Source: J054 sp963850255 (lineage in GTDB: Bacteria; Pseudomonadota; Gammaproteobacteria; Steroidobacterales; GCA-2729495). Taken from it: a stretch of DNA of 64,000 bases. Below, in pieces: positions 34,999 through 44,500 of this stretch. The DNA lies in contig CAWKLL010000025.1 of the NCBI GenBank assembly GCA_963850255.1, positions 62,001 to 126,000 on the forward strand, read 5' to 3'. The position numbers and the translations under genes are program-made. A model generated the notes under the pieces. That model was given only the letters and a program-made list of their open reading frames with translations. It ran no database searches and was not told the origin of the DNA. Every line of letters starts with the position of its first letter. Positions within the stretch are counted from its first letter, which is position 1.

Positions 34999-36009
34999 AT
35001 GAGCAAAGAAACCGTCTTAACCGGCATAACTACCACCGGAACGCCCCATCTGGGCAATTACGCCGGTGCTATCCGTCCGGCTATTGCGGCAAGCCAGGTG
35101 GCAGGAGCGAGCAGCTACTATTTTCTGGCTGATTATCACGCGCTGGTTAAAAACCACGATCCGGCCGCCGTACACCAGTCCAGCCTCGAGGTTGCGGCCA
35201 CCTGGCTGGCCCTCGGCCTCGACACCCGGCGTTCAGTGTTCTATCGGCAATCGGACGTTCCCGAGATCCCGGAGCTGGCCTGGATTTTGAGCTCTGTCAC
35301 CGCCAAGGGCCTGATGAATCGCGCACATGCCTATAAGGCTGCGGTGCAGGCCAATGAGGAAAGCGGCGTGCGTGATCCGGACAAAGGCGTAAGCATGGCC
35401 CTGTTCGGTTATCCGGTGCTGATGGCGGCCGATATCCTGATGTTTAATGCGCATCGAGTACCCGTTGGTAAAGACCAGAAACAGCATGTCGAGATGGCAC
35501 GGGATATTGCCCAACGCTTCAATCATTCCTATGACGAACTTTTTGTTGTGCCCGAAGCCGAAATCGGCGACGAAACTGCAATACTGACCGGGCTGGATGG
35601 CCGCAAGATGAGTAAGAGTTACAACAACACCATTCCATTGTTTGTGCCAGAGAAAAAACTGCGCAAACTGATTATGAAAATTAAAACCAACTCGCTGGAG
35701 CCCGGTGAACCCAAGCAGACGGAAGGTTCTACCCTGTTCGATATTTACCGGGCCTTTGCCAGCGCCGAGCAAAGTCAGGAAATGGCCCGGCGCTTCGCCG
35801 CCGGCATCGGCTGGGGAGCGCTTAAGCAAGAGTTGTTCGAGTTTCTTAATGAGCACCTGCGCGATGCACGTGATGAGTATGAGCGGCTGATCGCGGCGCC
35901 GGATCACGTTGAGCAGGTGCTGCTGGAAGGCGCCGGCCGGGCGCGCGAATTCGCCACGCCGTTCATGCAGAAAATCCGCACCGCCGTAGGCATTCGGGCG
36001 CTGGGTTGA
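34999..36009 (+). CDS. trpS: Tryptophan--tRNA ligase
   Basis: Class I aminoacyl-tRNA synthetase charging tRNA-Trp, 336 residues. The ATP-site signatures are TPHLGNYAGAIRP (HIGH-like) and DGRKMSKSYNN (KMSKS). I chose the ATG at 34999 because the product then starts MSKETVLTGITTTGTPHLG; the longer frame from 34894 is not conserved in appearance. The stop codon shares a base with the next gene's ATG (TGATG), so the two are probably co-translated. Confidence 0.96.
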   Translation: MSKETVLTGITTTGTPHLGNYAGAIRPAIAASQVAGASSYYFLADYHALVKNHDPAAVHQSSLEVAATWLALGLDTRRSVFYRQSDVPEIPELAWILSSVTAKGLMNRAHAYKAAVQANEESGVRDPDKGVSMALFGYPVLMAADILMFNAHRVPVGKDQKQHVEMARDIAQRFNHSYDELFVVPEAEIGDETAILTGLDGRKMSKSYNNTIPLFVPEKKLRKLIMKIKTNSLEPGEPKQTEGSTLFDIYRAFASAEQSQEMARRFAAGIGWGALKQELFEFLNEHLRDARDEYERLIAAPDHVEQVLLEGAGRAREFATPFMQKIRTAVGIRALG

Positions 36010-37742
36010 TGGATAGCCTTAAGGATCAGTCACTGTCTCTGGATCCGGACTTCCTGCGGAGTCAGACCGTCGGTGCCGATGCGAGCTTTAAAACGCCTTA
36101 CGGCGAGCGCCTGATGGTGTACTGCGATTACACCGCCTCGGGTCGCTGCCTGCTGTTCGTAGAGAATTTTCTGCAAACGGTTCAGCGCCGTTATGCCAAT
36201 ACTCATACCGAGGATGACATTACCGGTCGCAGCATGACCAACCTGCTGCATGAGGCTGAGTCGGTGATCAAGCAGTCTGTAAATGCCGGCGTCGATGGAC
36301 GCATAATCGCGGTGGGTAACGGGGCCAGCGGCGCAATCGATAAGTTGCAGCAGATTGTCGGCGTTGCCTGGCCGCCGGCCACGCGCGCCTTTGTCGAGCA
36401 GGCCGCCACTGCGTCACTGTCTGCGGTCGAGAATGAAGCGCTGCAGGCCTACCTGGAGCGCCATCAGCCGGTGGTGTTTGTCGGGCCCTATGAGCATCAC
36501 TCCAACGAGATTTCCTGGCGCCAGGGTTTGTCCAGGGTTGTCGAGGTCAAGCTTGCGGCAGATGGCGGCATTGATATCGCGCATCTGGAAGACCTGTTAC
36601 AGCGGCCTGAGTATCAGGGCCGGGTGCGGATAGGCTCCTTCGCGGCAGCCTCCAACGTAACCGGTATACGCACCCCGGTGCGGGAGATCTCGGCACTGCT
36701 GCATCGATACGATGCGCTGGCCTGTTTCGACTATGCTGCCAGCGCTCCCTACGTGAGCATTGATATGAATCCGCCGCCTCTGTCCGACGGCGGAGACGCG
36801 TCTATCGATGCGATATTTATTTCTCCGCACAAATTTCTCGGTGGCCCCGGCTCCAGCGGCGTGCTGGTGTTTAATCGTCGCATCTACGATGAGTCATTGC
36901 CGCCGACAGTGTCTGCCGGTGGCACGGTAGATTACGTCAGCCCGGAAGATCAGGACTATATTCAAGATATAGAAGAGCGCGAGAAGGCCGGCACGCCGGG
37001 CGTACTGCAGACCATAAAGGCGGCGCTGGCGTTTCTGGTCAAAGACCAGATCGGCGCGGCCGCCATTGAGGCACGTGAATCTGAGTTGTTACAGCACGCT
37101 ATGCAGCGCTGGTCTGAACATCCGCGTATTGAGATTCTGGGTAATCCGGATCCGCATCAGCGCATCGGTATTGTTTCCTTCAATGTTCGCGGTCCCGGCG
37201 AGCGCTATCTACACCCCAAATTGCTGACCGCGTTGCTCAATGATCTTTTCGGTATTCAGTCGCGGGCCGGGTGTTCCTGTGCCGGGCCCTATGGTCATCG
37301 GCTGCTCGGCATCGGCATGCAGCAGTCCAATCGCTATCGCAACTGGATTCTGAAGGGCTTCAGCGGCATCAAGCCGGGCTGGTGTCGCATCGGCTTTCAT
37401 TTCTGTATGGATGATATTGAAGCGAACTATGTGATCGACGCGGTGCGCTTTCTGGCTGATTACGGCCACTGTTTTATTCCCGAATACCAATTCGATCTGC
37501 ACAGTGGCGCCTGGACCCATCGCCAGGAACCGCCCCTGGAAGGTGGTTTGTCACTGGCCGCTGCGCTTCAAGCGCGCGGCTGCGAACAAACGGCTTTGCC
37601 GGCGCAGGCGCGCGAACGCCTGTATGCCAGCTATCTCGCCGCGGCCCACGAACGTGCCGCCGCCCTCGGTGATGCGGGCTGCACCGGCGGTCAGCTGGAA
37701 GGTGAACTGGGCGAACTGCAGTTCTTCGAATTTTCGCCCTGA
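36009..37742 (+). CDS. Class V aminotransferase / cysteine desulfurase-like protein with long C-terminus
   Basis: PLP-dependent enzyme of the aminotransferase class V fold, 577 residues, considerably longer than SufS/CsdA (about 400). The PLP lysine is K275 in FISPHKFLGGPGS. HHSNEISWR matches the SufS HHAN region, and SRAGCSCAGPYGHRL has a cysteine (C424) at the position of the SufS catalytic Cys (RTGHHC). It has an unusual start, with RLMVYCDYTASGRCLLFVE instead of the SufS N-terminus, and about 100 extra C-terminal residues rich in alanine. Sulfur mobilisation is therefore plausible but not shown. It is coupled to trpS and convergent with uvrA (2-base gap). A sufE gene lies at 54.3 kb but not nearby. 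Confidence 0.8.
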   Translation: MDSLKDQSLSLDPDFLRSQTVGADASFKTPYGERLMVYCDYTASGRCLLFVENFLQTVQRRYANTHTEDDITGRSMTNLLHEAESVIKQSVNAGVDGRIIAVGNGASGAIDKLQQIVGVAWPPATRAFVEQAATASLSAVENEALQAYLERHQPVVFVGPYEHHSNEISWRQGLSRVVEVKLAADGGIDIAHLEDLLQRPEYQGRVRIGSFAAASNVTGIRTPVREISALLHRYDALACFDYAASAPYVSIDMNPPPLSDGGDASIDAIFISPHKFLGGPGSSGVLVFNRRIYDESLPPTVSAGGTVDYVSPEDQDYIQDIEEREKAGTPGVLQTIKAALAFLVKDQIGAAAIEARESELLQHAMQRWSEHPRIEILGNPDPHQRIGIVSFNVRGPGERYLHPKLLTALLNDLFGIQSRAGCSCAGPYGHRLLGIGMQQSNRYRNWILKGFSGIKPGWCRIGFHFCMDDIEANYVIDAVRFLADYGHCFIPEYQFDLHSGAWTHRQEPPLEGGLSLAAALQARGCEQTALPAQARERLYASYLAAAHERAAALGDAGCTGGQLEGELGELQFFEFSP

Positions 37743-37744
37743 GT

Positions 37745-40594
37745 TCAGGCAATGCGGCGTTTGCGCGCTTCCGGCTTGAGTAACGGCGCCAGAAACTGGC
37801 CGGTATAGGAGCCGGACACAGCGGCCACCGCTTCCGGGGTGCCCGCGGCGACCAGCTCGCCGCCGCCATCACCGCCTTCCGGCCCCAGGTCGATGATCCA
37901 GTCGGCGGTCTTGATAACATCGAGATTGTGTTCGATCACCACCACGGTATTGCCCTGATCGCGCAGCTTGTGCAGCACATCGAGCAGGTGCGCGATGTCA
38001 TGAAAATGCAGTCCGGTGGTAGGTTCATCGAGAATATAGAGCGTGTTACCGGTCGCTCGCTTGGACAATTCCTTGGCCAGCTTGACCCGCTGCGCTTCGC
38101 CGCCGGACAGCGTTGTCGCGTTCTGCCCGAGTCGCAGGTAGGCGAGGCCCACGTCGATTAAAGTTTCCAGCTTGCGATGGATCATCGGTACGTTGGTGAA
38201 GAATTCGCAGGCATCTTCTATGGTCATGTCCAGCACTTCGTGAATGCTGCGACCCTTGTAACGGATCTCCTGAGTTTCGCGGTTATAACGTCTGCCATGG
38301 CATACATCACAGGGTACGTAGACGTCGGGCAGGAAATGCATTTCCACCCGAATGACGCCGTCACCCTGACAAGCCTCGCAGCGACCGCCTTTTACATTGA
38401 AACTGAAGCGACCGGCTTTGTAACCCCGTGAGCGCGCTTCCTGGGTGCCTGCGAATAACTCACGGATGGGTGTAAACAGGCCGGTATAAGTGGCTGGATT
38501 GGAGCGCGGTGTGCGACCAATCGGGCTCTGACTGATGTCGATGATGCGGTCGACGTGCTCGAGCCCCTGCAGGGATTCATGCGGCGCCGGATCATAGTTG
38601 CTGCGATTGATTATTCCGGCCGCGGCGCGGTAAAGCGTATCGTTAATCAGGGTTGACTTGCCGGAACCGGAGACGCCGGTCACACAGGTCATCAGGCCGA
38701 GGGGAATATCGACATTCAGCTGCTTCAGGTTATTGCCGCTGGCGCCCTGGATGCTCAGCATGCGTTGCGGATCAGCGGTCAGTCGCGTTGCGGGCAACTC
38801 TATCTGGCGACGTCCCGACAGGTATTGCCCGGTCAGCGATTCCTCACTGGCAAGGATTTCCGCGGGCGTCCCCTGGGCGATAACCTGGCCGCCGTGAATG
38901 CCGGCGCCGGGCCCGAGGTCGAGCACATGATCGCTGGTCAAAATGGCTTCTTCGTCGTGCTCGACCACGATCACGGTATTGCCGAGATCGCGCAGGTGGG
39001 CGAGCGTTCCGAGCAGGCGCTGGTTGTCGCGCTGATGCAGCCCGATGGAAGGTTCATCGAGGATATACATGACGCCGACCAGGCCGGAGCCGATCTGGCT
39101 GGCCAGACGAATGCGCTGGGCTTCGCCGCCAGACAAGGTCTCGGCACTGCGGTTCAGCGCCAGGTACTCCAGGCCGACGTCGGCGAGAAAGCGCAGCCGA
39201 TCACCAATTTCCTTAACGATTTTGTCGGCAATTTCGCCGCGCCAGCCGCTCAGCTTTAACTGGTCGAAGAACGCCAGCGCATCGTTCACGGCCAGGCCGG
39301 TAATTTCCGGGATCGAGCGGTCCATGATGAAGACATTTCGTGCGGCCGTGTTCAGGCGCGTGCCGCCGCATTCCGGGCAGGGCTGCACGCTCAGATACTT
39401 GGCCAGTTCTTCGCGCACCATGCCCGACTCGGTTTCCCGATAGCGCCGCTCGAGGTTCGGCAGGATGCCTTCGAAATTGTGCTGACGCGTTACCGTGGCG
39501 CCGCGACCGGTCAGGTACTCAAACTGAATTTCTTCATCGCCACTGCCGCGCAGCAGAATTTCCTGTACGGCCGGCGCAAGCTCCTGCCAGGGCTGCTCGA
39601 TATCAAATTCATAGTGAGCGGCCAGGCACTGGATGAGTTGAAAATAATAGGCATTGCGGCGATCCCAGCCGCGAATAGCGCCGCCGGCCAGGCTCAGCTC
39701 CGGGTGCCGGACCACTCGCGCCGGATCGAAAAACTGGCGTACGCCAAGTCCATCGCAGCTGGAGCAGGCACCTACCGGGTTGTTGAACGAAAACAGTCGC
39801 GGTTCCAGTTCGACAATGCTGTAGCTGCAGACCGGGCAGGCAAAGCGGTCGGAGAACAGCAGCTCGGCTGTCTTCGGTTTGTCCATCCAGGCGATGCGCG
39901 CCATTCCGTCGGCCAGTTTCAGTGCCGTTTCAAACGATTCCGCCAGCCGCAGGGCGAGATCTTCGCGCACCTTGAAGCGGTCAACGACAACATCAATGCT
40001 GTGCTTGCGACGCAGGTCGAGCTTGGGTGGATCGTCCAGATCGTAGACTTCGCCGTCGATGCGCGCACGCACGAAACCCTGGGCACGCAAGTCACTGAGT
40101 AATTGCTGATGTTCACCTTTGCGATTCTGCACCACCGGTGCCAGCAACATCAGACGGGTGCCTTCGTCCAGCGCCAGCACCTGGTCGACCATCTGGCTGA
40201 CCGTCTGCGCTTCCAGGTCTTCGCCGTGCTCCGGACAGCGCGGCCGCCCGGCGCGCGCGAACAGCAGGCGCAGGTAGTCATAGATCTCTGTCACCGTGCC
40301 CACCGTGGAGCGCGGATTATGCGAGGTGGATTTCTGCTCGATGGAGATGGCCGGCGACAGCCCCTCGATATGGTCCACATCGGGTTTTTCCATCATCGAC
40401 AGAAACTGTCGCGCATAGGCAGACAAAGATTCGACGTAGCGCCGTTGCCCTTCGGCGTAAATCGTGTCGAAGGCCAGCGAAGATTTGCCCGAGCCCGACA
40501 GTCCGGTGATCACGATTAATTTGTCGCGCGGCAGGTCGATATCGATGTTCCGCAGATTGTGGGTGCGGGCTCCGCGAATACTGATGCTTTGCAT
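37745..40594 (-). CDS. uvrA: UvrABC system protein A
   Basis: DNA-damage recognition ATPase of nucleotide excision repair, 949 residues. The start at 40594 gives MQSISIRGARTHNLRNID, matching the family; a longer frame to 40624 lacks conservation. Walker A sites are GLSGSGKSS (N-terminal) and GVSGSGKST (second), with two ABC signatures (LSGGEAQR) and zinc cysteine sites such as CPEHGE, CPVCSY, CPECGG and CEACQGDG. It is divergent from ssb, an arrangement shared with E. coli. Confidence 0.97.
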   Translation of the reverse strand: MQSISIRGARTHNLRNIDIDLPRDKLIVITGLSGSGKSSLAFDTIYAEGQRRYVESLSAYARQFLSMMEKPDVDHIEGLSPAISIEQKSTSHNPRSTVGTVTEIYDYLRLLFARAGRPRCPEHGEDLEAQTVSQMVDQVLALDEGTRLMLLAPVVQNRKGEHQQLLSDLRAQGFVRARIDGEVYDLDDPPKLDLRRKHSIDVVVDRFKVREDLALRLAESFETALKLADGMARIAWMDKPKTAELLFSDRFACPVCSYSIVELEPRLFSFNNPVGACSSCDGLGVRQFFDPARVVRHPELSLAGGAIRGWDRRNAYYFQLIQCLAAHYEFDIEQPWQELAPAVQEILLRGSGDEEIQFEYLTGRGATVTRQHNFEGILPNLERRYRETESGMVREELAKYLSVQPCPECGGTRLNTAARNVFIMDRSIPEITGLAVNDALAFFDQLKLSGWRGEIADKIVKEIGDRLRFLADVGLEYLALNRSAETLSGGEAQRIRLASQIGSGLVGVMYILDEPSIGLHQRDNQRLLGTLAHLRDLGNTVIVVEHDEEAILTSDHVLDLGPGAGIHGGQVIAQGTPAEILASEESLTGQYLSGRRQIELPATRLTADPQRMLSIQGASGNNLKQLNVDIPLGLMTCVTGVSGSGKSTLINDTLYRAAAGIINRSNYDPAPHESLQGLEHVDRIIDISQSPIGRTPRSNPATYTGLFTPIRELFAGTQEARSRGYKAGRFSFNVKGGRCEACQGDGVIRVEMHFLPDVYVPCDVCHGRRYNRETQEIRYKGRSIHEVLDMTIEDACEFFTNVPMIHRKLETLIDVGLAYLRLGQNATTLSGGEAQRVKLAKELSKRATGNTLYILDEPTTGLHFHDIAHLLDVLHKLRDQGNTVVVIEHNLDVIKTADWIIDLGPEGGDGGGELVAAGTPEAVAAVSGSYTGQFLAPLLKPEARKRRIA

Positions 40595-40623
40595 GGCAAT
40601 GGCCGGACGATGGCAAACTGTCA

Positions 40624-40653
40624 AATATACGGGCTCGGGCCGTCGCCGCCCAA
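40624..40653 (-). promoter_or_regulatory. Candidate promoter of uvrA
   Basis: On the minus strand TTGGGC (40648-40653) and TATATT (40624-40629) are 18 bases apart, giving a predicted start near 40617 and a 5' leader of about 23 bases. A half LexA-like CTGT (40618-40621) overlaps the downstream side, but the second half-site is absent, so SOS control cannot be claimed. Confidence 0.4.
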
Positions 40654-40803
40654 TGCCACCCGGAACGAATGTATTGGCTTATGACGCATTTGCGGGTGCC
40701 ATTTGACCCCGCCCGGCTTACAATAGCGGGTCTTGCTGGCGTGGCATCAATCCGCCGCAAAAAAAATATATATAAATCAATAGATTAGATCTGGGGGTTC
40801 GCC

Positions 40804-41253
40804 ATGCCGCGCGGCATCAATAAAGTCATTCTCATTGGTAACCTGGGCGCCGATCCGGACACGCGTTATATGCCCAGTGGTGGCGCCGTGGCTAACGTGC
40901 GCCTGGCCACCAGCGAAAGTTATAAGGACCGGGAATCGGGTGAACAGACGGAGCGCACGGAATGGCACAACGTCGTGTTTTTCAACCGCCTCGCCGAGAT
41001 TGTCACCGAGTACCTGCGCAAAGGGTCTCAGGTCTATGTCGAGGGTCGACTGCGCACGCGCAAATGGCAGGACCGCGAGGGCAAGGACCGCTATAGCACC
41101 GAGATTGTCGCCGACCAGATGCAGATGCTGGGCGGTCGCGGTGGCGGCGCCGGTATGTCTTCCGGCGAGCGTGGCAGTGCCCCCAAGAGTTCAGCGGCGC
41201 CCCAGGCCCAGCCGGCCGCCGCCGCCTTCGAAGACGACGATATTCCATTCTAG
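40804..41253 (+). CDS. ssb: Single-stranded DNA-binding protein
   Basis: Essential OB-fold protein that coats single-stranded DNA in replication, repair and recombination, 149 residues. The N-terminal OB domain (MPRGINKVILIGNLGADPD, then EWHNVVFFNRLAEI) is followed by a short glycine/alanine/proline linker and the acidic tip DDDIPF, which recruits partner proteins. Divergent from uvrA. An A/T-rich tract lies upstream (40760-40790). Confidence 0.97.
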   Translation: MPRGINKVILIGNLGADPDTRYMPSGGAVANVRLATSESYKDRESGEQTERTEWHNVVFFNRLAEIVTEYLRKGSQVYVEGRLRTRKWQDREGKDRYSTEIVADQMQMLGGRGGGAGMSSGERGSAPKSSAAPQAQPAAAAFEDDDIPF

Positions 41254-41289
41254 CGAACAGGCGCCTGACACGATTCAGGTTCCGCAAGC

Positions 41290-41336
41290 CGGCGTACTCA
41301 CAGGTACGCCGCTTTCGTCTGTGCCAGAGCTTTTTT
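41290..41336 (+). terminator. Candidate terminator downstream of ssb
   Basis: CGGCGTAC (41290-41297) pairs perfectly with GTACGCCG (41304-41311) around a six-base TCACAG loop. The bases directly after are CTTTCGTCTG, and a run of six T occurs only at 41331-41336. The hairpin is clear; the T-tract is displaced, so termination efficiency is uncertain. It lies between ssb and sat-cysC. Confidence 0.45.
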
Positions 41337-41369
41337 AACTAAACACAACCAAGACCAAGGATTGAGATC

Positions 41370-43084
41370 ATGGGAGCATTCAAGGAACCCCACGGCGGGG
41401 TGCTCAAGGAGTTATACCTGGGCGAATCAGCAGCCGAGGCCGAACAGGAAAAGGCCCGCGACTATCTGTCATGGGATCTGACCGCGCGTCAGATTTGCGA
41501 TATTGAGCTGCTGCTGAATGGTGCCTTCTCGCCGCTGGAGGGTTTTCTGACTCAGGCCGAGTACGAGGGCGTACTCGAAAACATGCGCCTGCCCGACGGC
41601 ACCCTGTGGCCGATGCCCGTCACTCTGGATGTGAGCCGGGAGTTCGCCGACCAGGTGAAAGTAGGCCAGTCCATTGCGCTGCGGGACCCGGAAGGCGTGC
41701 TGATCGCGACCATGGAGGTCAGCGACATCTGGACTCCGGACAAGCCGCCGAGGCCGAAGCAGCGTTTGGCAGCCAGGACGAGCAGCATCCTGCTGTGCAC
41801 TACCTGATGCACCAGGCTGGCCAGGTTTACCTCGGTGGCAAGCTGCACGGCATCGAGCCGCCACTGCACTACGATTTCAGCCTGTTGCGCGATACGCCGG
41901 CGGAATTGCGTGGCCGTTTCCGCAAGCTGGGCTGGCGCAAGGTCGTGGCCTTCCAGACCCGCAACCCCTTGCATCGGGCTCACCAGGAACTGACCTTCCG
42001 GGCGGCGCGTGAGCAGGAAGCCAATCTGCTGATCCAGCCGGTGGTGGGCATGACCAAGCCGGGTGACGTGGACCACTACACCCGCGTGCGTTGCTACGAG
42101 CACGTTCTCGAACAGTATCCGGAGCAGACCACAACCCTGAGTCTGCTGCCGCTGGCCATGCGCATGGCCGGACCCCGCGAGGCGCTGTGGCACGCGATTA
42201 TTCGCAAGAATTACGGCTGCACGCACTTCATCGTCGGTCGCGATCACGCCGGCCCCGGCAATGATTCCAACGGCGAGCCGTTTTACGGCCCCTACGATGC
42301 GCAGGAATTGTTCAAGGAGCATGAGGCCGAACTGGACATCACCATGGTGCCGTTCCAGATGATGGTCTACGTCGAGGATCGCGCGGAATACGTGCCGGTG
42401 GACGAGACCAAGCCGGAAGAAACGGTGCTGAATATTTCCGGCACCGAATTCCGGCGTCGCCTGGCCGAGGGCCTGGAAATTCCCGACTGGTTTTCCTACC
42501 CGAAAGTGGTGGAGGAGCTGCGCCGCTCTTATCCGCCGCGAGCACAAGCAGGGCTTTACGGTGTTCTTCACCGGTCTGTCGGGTTCCGGCAAATCCACCA
42601 TCGCCAATGCGCTGCTGGTCAAGCTGCTGGAGAACGGCGGCCGGCCGGTGACCTTGCTGGACGGCGACCTGGTGCGCAAGAACCTGTCCAGCGAACTGGG
42701 CTTCTCCAAAGAGCATCGCGATCTGAATATTCATGCGTATCGGTTACGTGGCCTCCGAGATCACCAAGAACGGCGGCGTCGCTATTTGTGCACCCATCGC
42801 GCCTTATGCCGCTACGCGGCGGCCGTGCGTGAGCTGCCATCGAGCCGACTGGCGGCTTTCTGGAAGTGCATGTGGCTACGCCCCTCGAGGTCTGCGAGCA
42901 GCGCGATCGCAAGGGTCTGTATGCCAAGGCCCGGGCGGGCATCATCAAGGAGTTCACCGGTATTTCCGATCCTTACGAGGAGCCGGAGAATCCGGAGATG
43001 CGTATCGATACCGTGGGCCTGAGTCCGGACCTCGCAGCGCACCGGATTCTGGTGAAGCTGGAAAGTCTCGGCTTCATACGCTAG
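41370..43084 (+). pseudogene. Fused sulfate adenylyltransferase/APS kinase, frameshifted as read
   Basis: The reading shows an ATP sulfurylase domain (QTRNPLHRAHQELTFRAA, then GRDHAGPGND) followed by an APS kinase domain (P-loop GLSGSGKST, near 42570) ending SLGFIR at 43084. This is the bifunctional enzyme that makes PAPS from sulfate in two steps, about 570 residues in the family. The frame changes near 41751 (missing G), 42541, 42736, 42820 and 42838. Each side stays conserved in the next frame: for example EITKNGGVAICAPIAPYAAT, then HVATPLEVCEQRDRKGLYAK. Five changes in 1.7 kb would kill the protein, but the conserved reading between them suggests sequence errors more than decay. No cysH or cysDN gene lies nearby. 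Confidence 0.85.
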
Positions 43085-43156
43085 CTTTGTTTAGTCGTGG
43101 CCCGCCTGGGGCCGCGACTTCATTTCTCCAGGAGGAGGCGTTACAGCCAGCCTGGC

Positions 43157-44500
43157 ATGCCAGGAAAAGTCTACGTAAAGACCTTCGGGTGTCAGATGAA
43201 CGAGTACGACACCGACAAGATGCTGGACGTGCTCCGTGACAGCCATGGGCTTGAGCCTGTCACTGACGCCGAAGCAGCGGACGTTCTGCTGCTGAATACC
43301 TGTTCGGTGCGCGAAAAGGCGCAGGAGAAGGTGTTCTCACTGCTGGGCCGTTGGCGCGCCATTGAAGGCTCAGCGTCCCGAGCTGGTGATCGGCGTGGGT
43401 GGTTGCGTGGCCAGCCAGGAAGGCGAAGCCCTGGCGCAGCGTGCGCCGGTGGTGGATATCGTGTTCGGGCCGCAGACGCTGCATCGCCTGCCGGTGATGC
43501 TTGACCGGGTGCGCAACCATGGTGGCACCGTGGTCGATGTCAGCTTTCCGGAGATCGAGAAGTTCGACAGTTTGCCGGCGCCGCGAGCCGACGGTCCGAC
43601 CGCTTTCGTGTCCGTCATGGAAGGCTGCAGCAAGTACTGCAGCTTCTGCGTCGTGCCGTACACTCGCGGCGAGGAAGTCAGTCGGCCGCTTGATGACGTG
43701 GTTGCCGAAGTGGTGCGGCTGGCCCGACAGGGCGTGCGCGAAATCAACCTGCTGGGTCAGAACGTCAATGCCTATCGTGGCCCCACCCATGATGGTGGCG
43801 TCGCCGATCTGGCCACGCTGATTCGCTACGTGGCGGCGATCGCCCGAGATCGAGCGCATCCGCTTCACGACGTCGCATCCGATGGAGTTCAATGATCGCC
43901 TGATTGCAGGCCTATGCCGATGTGGCCAAACTGGCCAACTACCTGCATTTGCCGGTGCAGAGCGGTTCCGATCGTATTCTTGCCGCCATGAAACGTGGCC
44001 ACACGGCGCTTGAATATAAGGACAAGATTCGCCGCTTGCGCGAGGTGCGGCCGGATATCAGCGTCTCTACTGACATTATCGTTGGTTTCCCGGGCGAGAC
44101 TGATGCAGACTTCGAGGCCACGATGAAATTGGCCGCGACGGTGGGTTTCGACCAGTCTTTCAGCTTTGTCTATAGCGCGCGACCCGGCACGCCCGCAGCG
44201 GCGCTGCCGGATCCGGTCAGCCAGCAGGACAAGCTGGCCCGGCTGGCTATGTTGCAGGACCGCATTAACGCCCAGGCAGCCGCTATCAGCCGCGACATGA
44301 TCGGTAGCGTGCAGCGCGTACTGGTGGAGCGAACTTCGCGCAAAGACCAGCAACAATTGGCCGGCCGGACCGAAAATAATCGCTGGGTGAATTTTGATGG
44401 CAACCCTGAATTGATCGGCAATTTTGTCGACGTGACTATCACTGAAGCATTACCCAATTCACTGCGCGGACGCCTGGCCGTCGGCGCACAAGCCGCTTGA
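43157..44500 (+). pseudogene. miaB: tRNA-2-methylthio-N6-dimethylallyladenosine synthase MiaB, frameshifted as read
   Basis: Radical-SAM methylthiotransferase that modifies A37 of tRNAs. The start is MPGKVYVKTFGCQMNEYDT at 43157; the second UPF0004 cysteine is in LLLNTCSVREKAQEK and the third in GVGGCVASQEGE. The radical-SAM cluster CSKYCSFCVVPYTRGEE lies in the middle fragment. Three one-base frame changes occur (near 43361, 43845 and 43899), each consistent with an extra G or C. The final fragment reads AYADVAKLANYLHLPVQSG and continues intact to 44500, including the TRAM-like end. The middle CxxxCxxC is intact. It heads the miaB-ybeZ-ybeY-ybeX-lnt unit, and a functional gene is likely in the organism. 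Confidence 0.87.

Noticed and set aside
40701..40724. ssb promoter (TTGACC and TACAAT)
   Set aside because: The spacing is only 10 bases, far from the 16-18 needed, so I did not call it.
40595..40803. LexA (SOS) box in the shared uvrA-ssb intergenic region
   Set aside because: Only a CTGT half-site at 40618-40621 is seen; the second half reads CGGG instead of ACAG at the right distance, so it does not meet the consensus.
41745..43084. Programmed ribosomal frameshifting in sat-cysC
   Set aside because: Shifts are many, in mixed directions and without slippery heptamers or stimulatory structures; programmed events are normally single.
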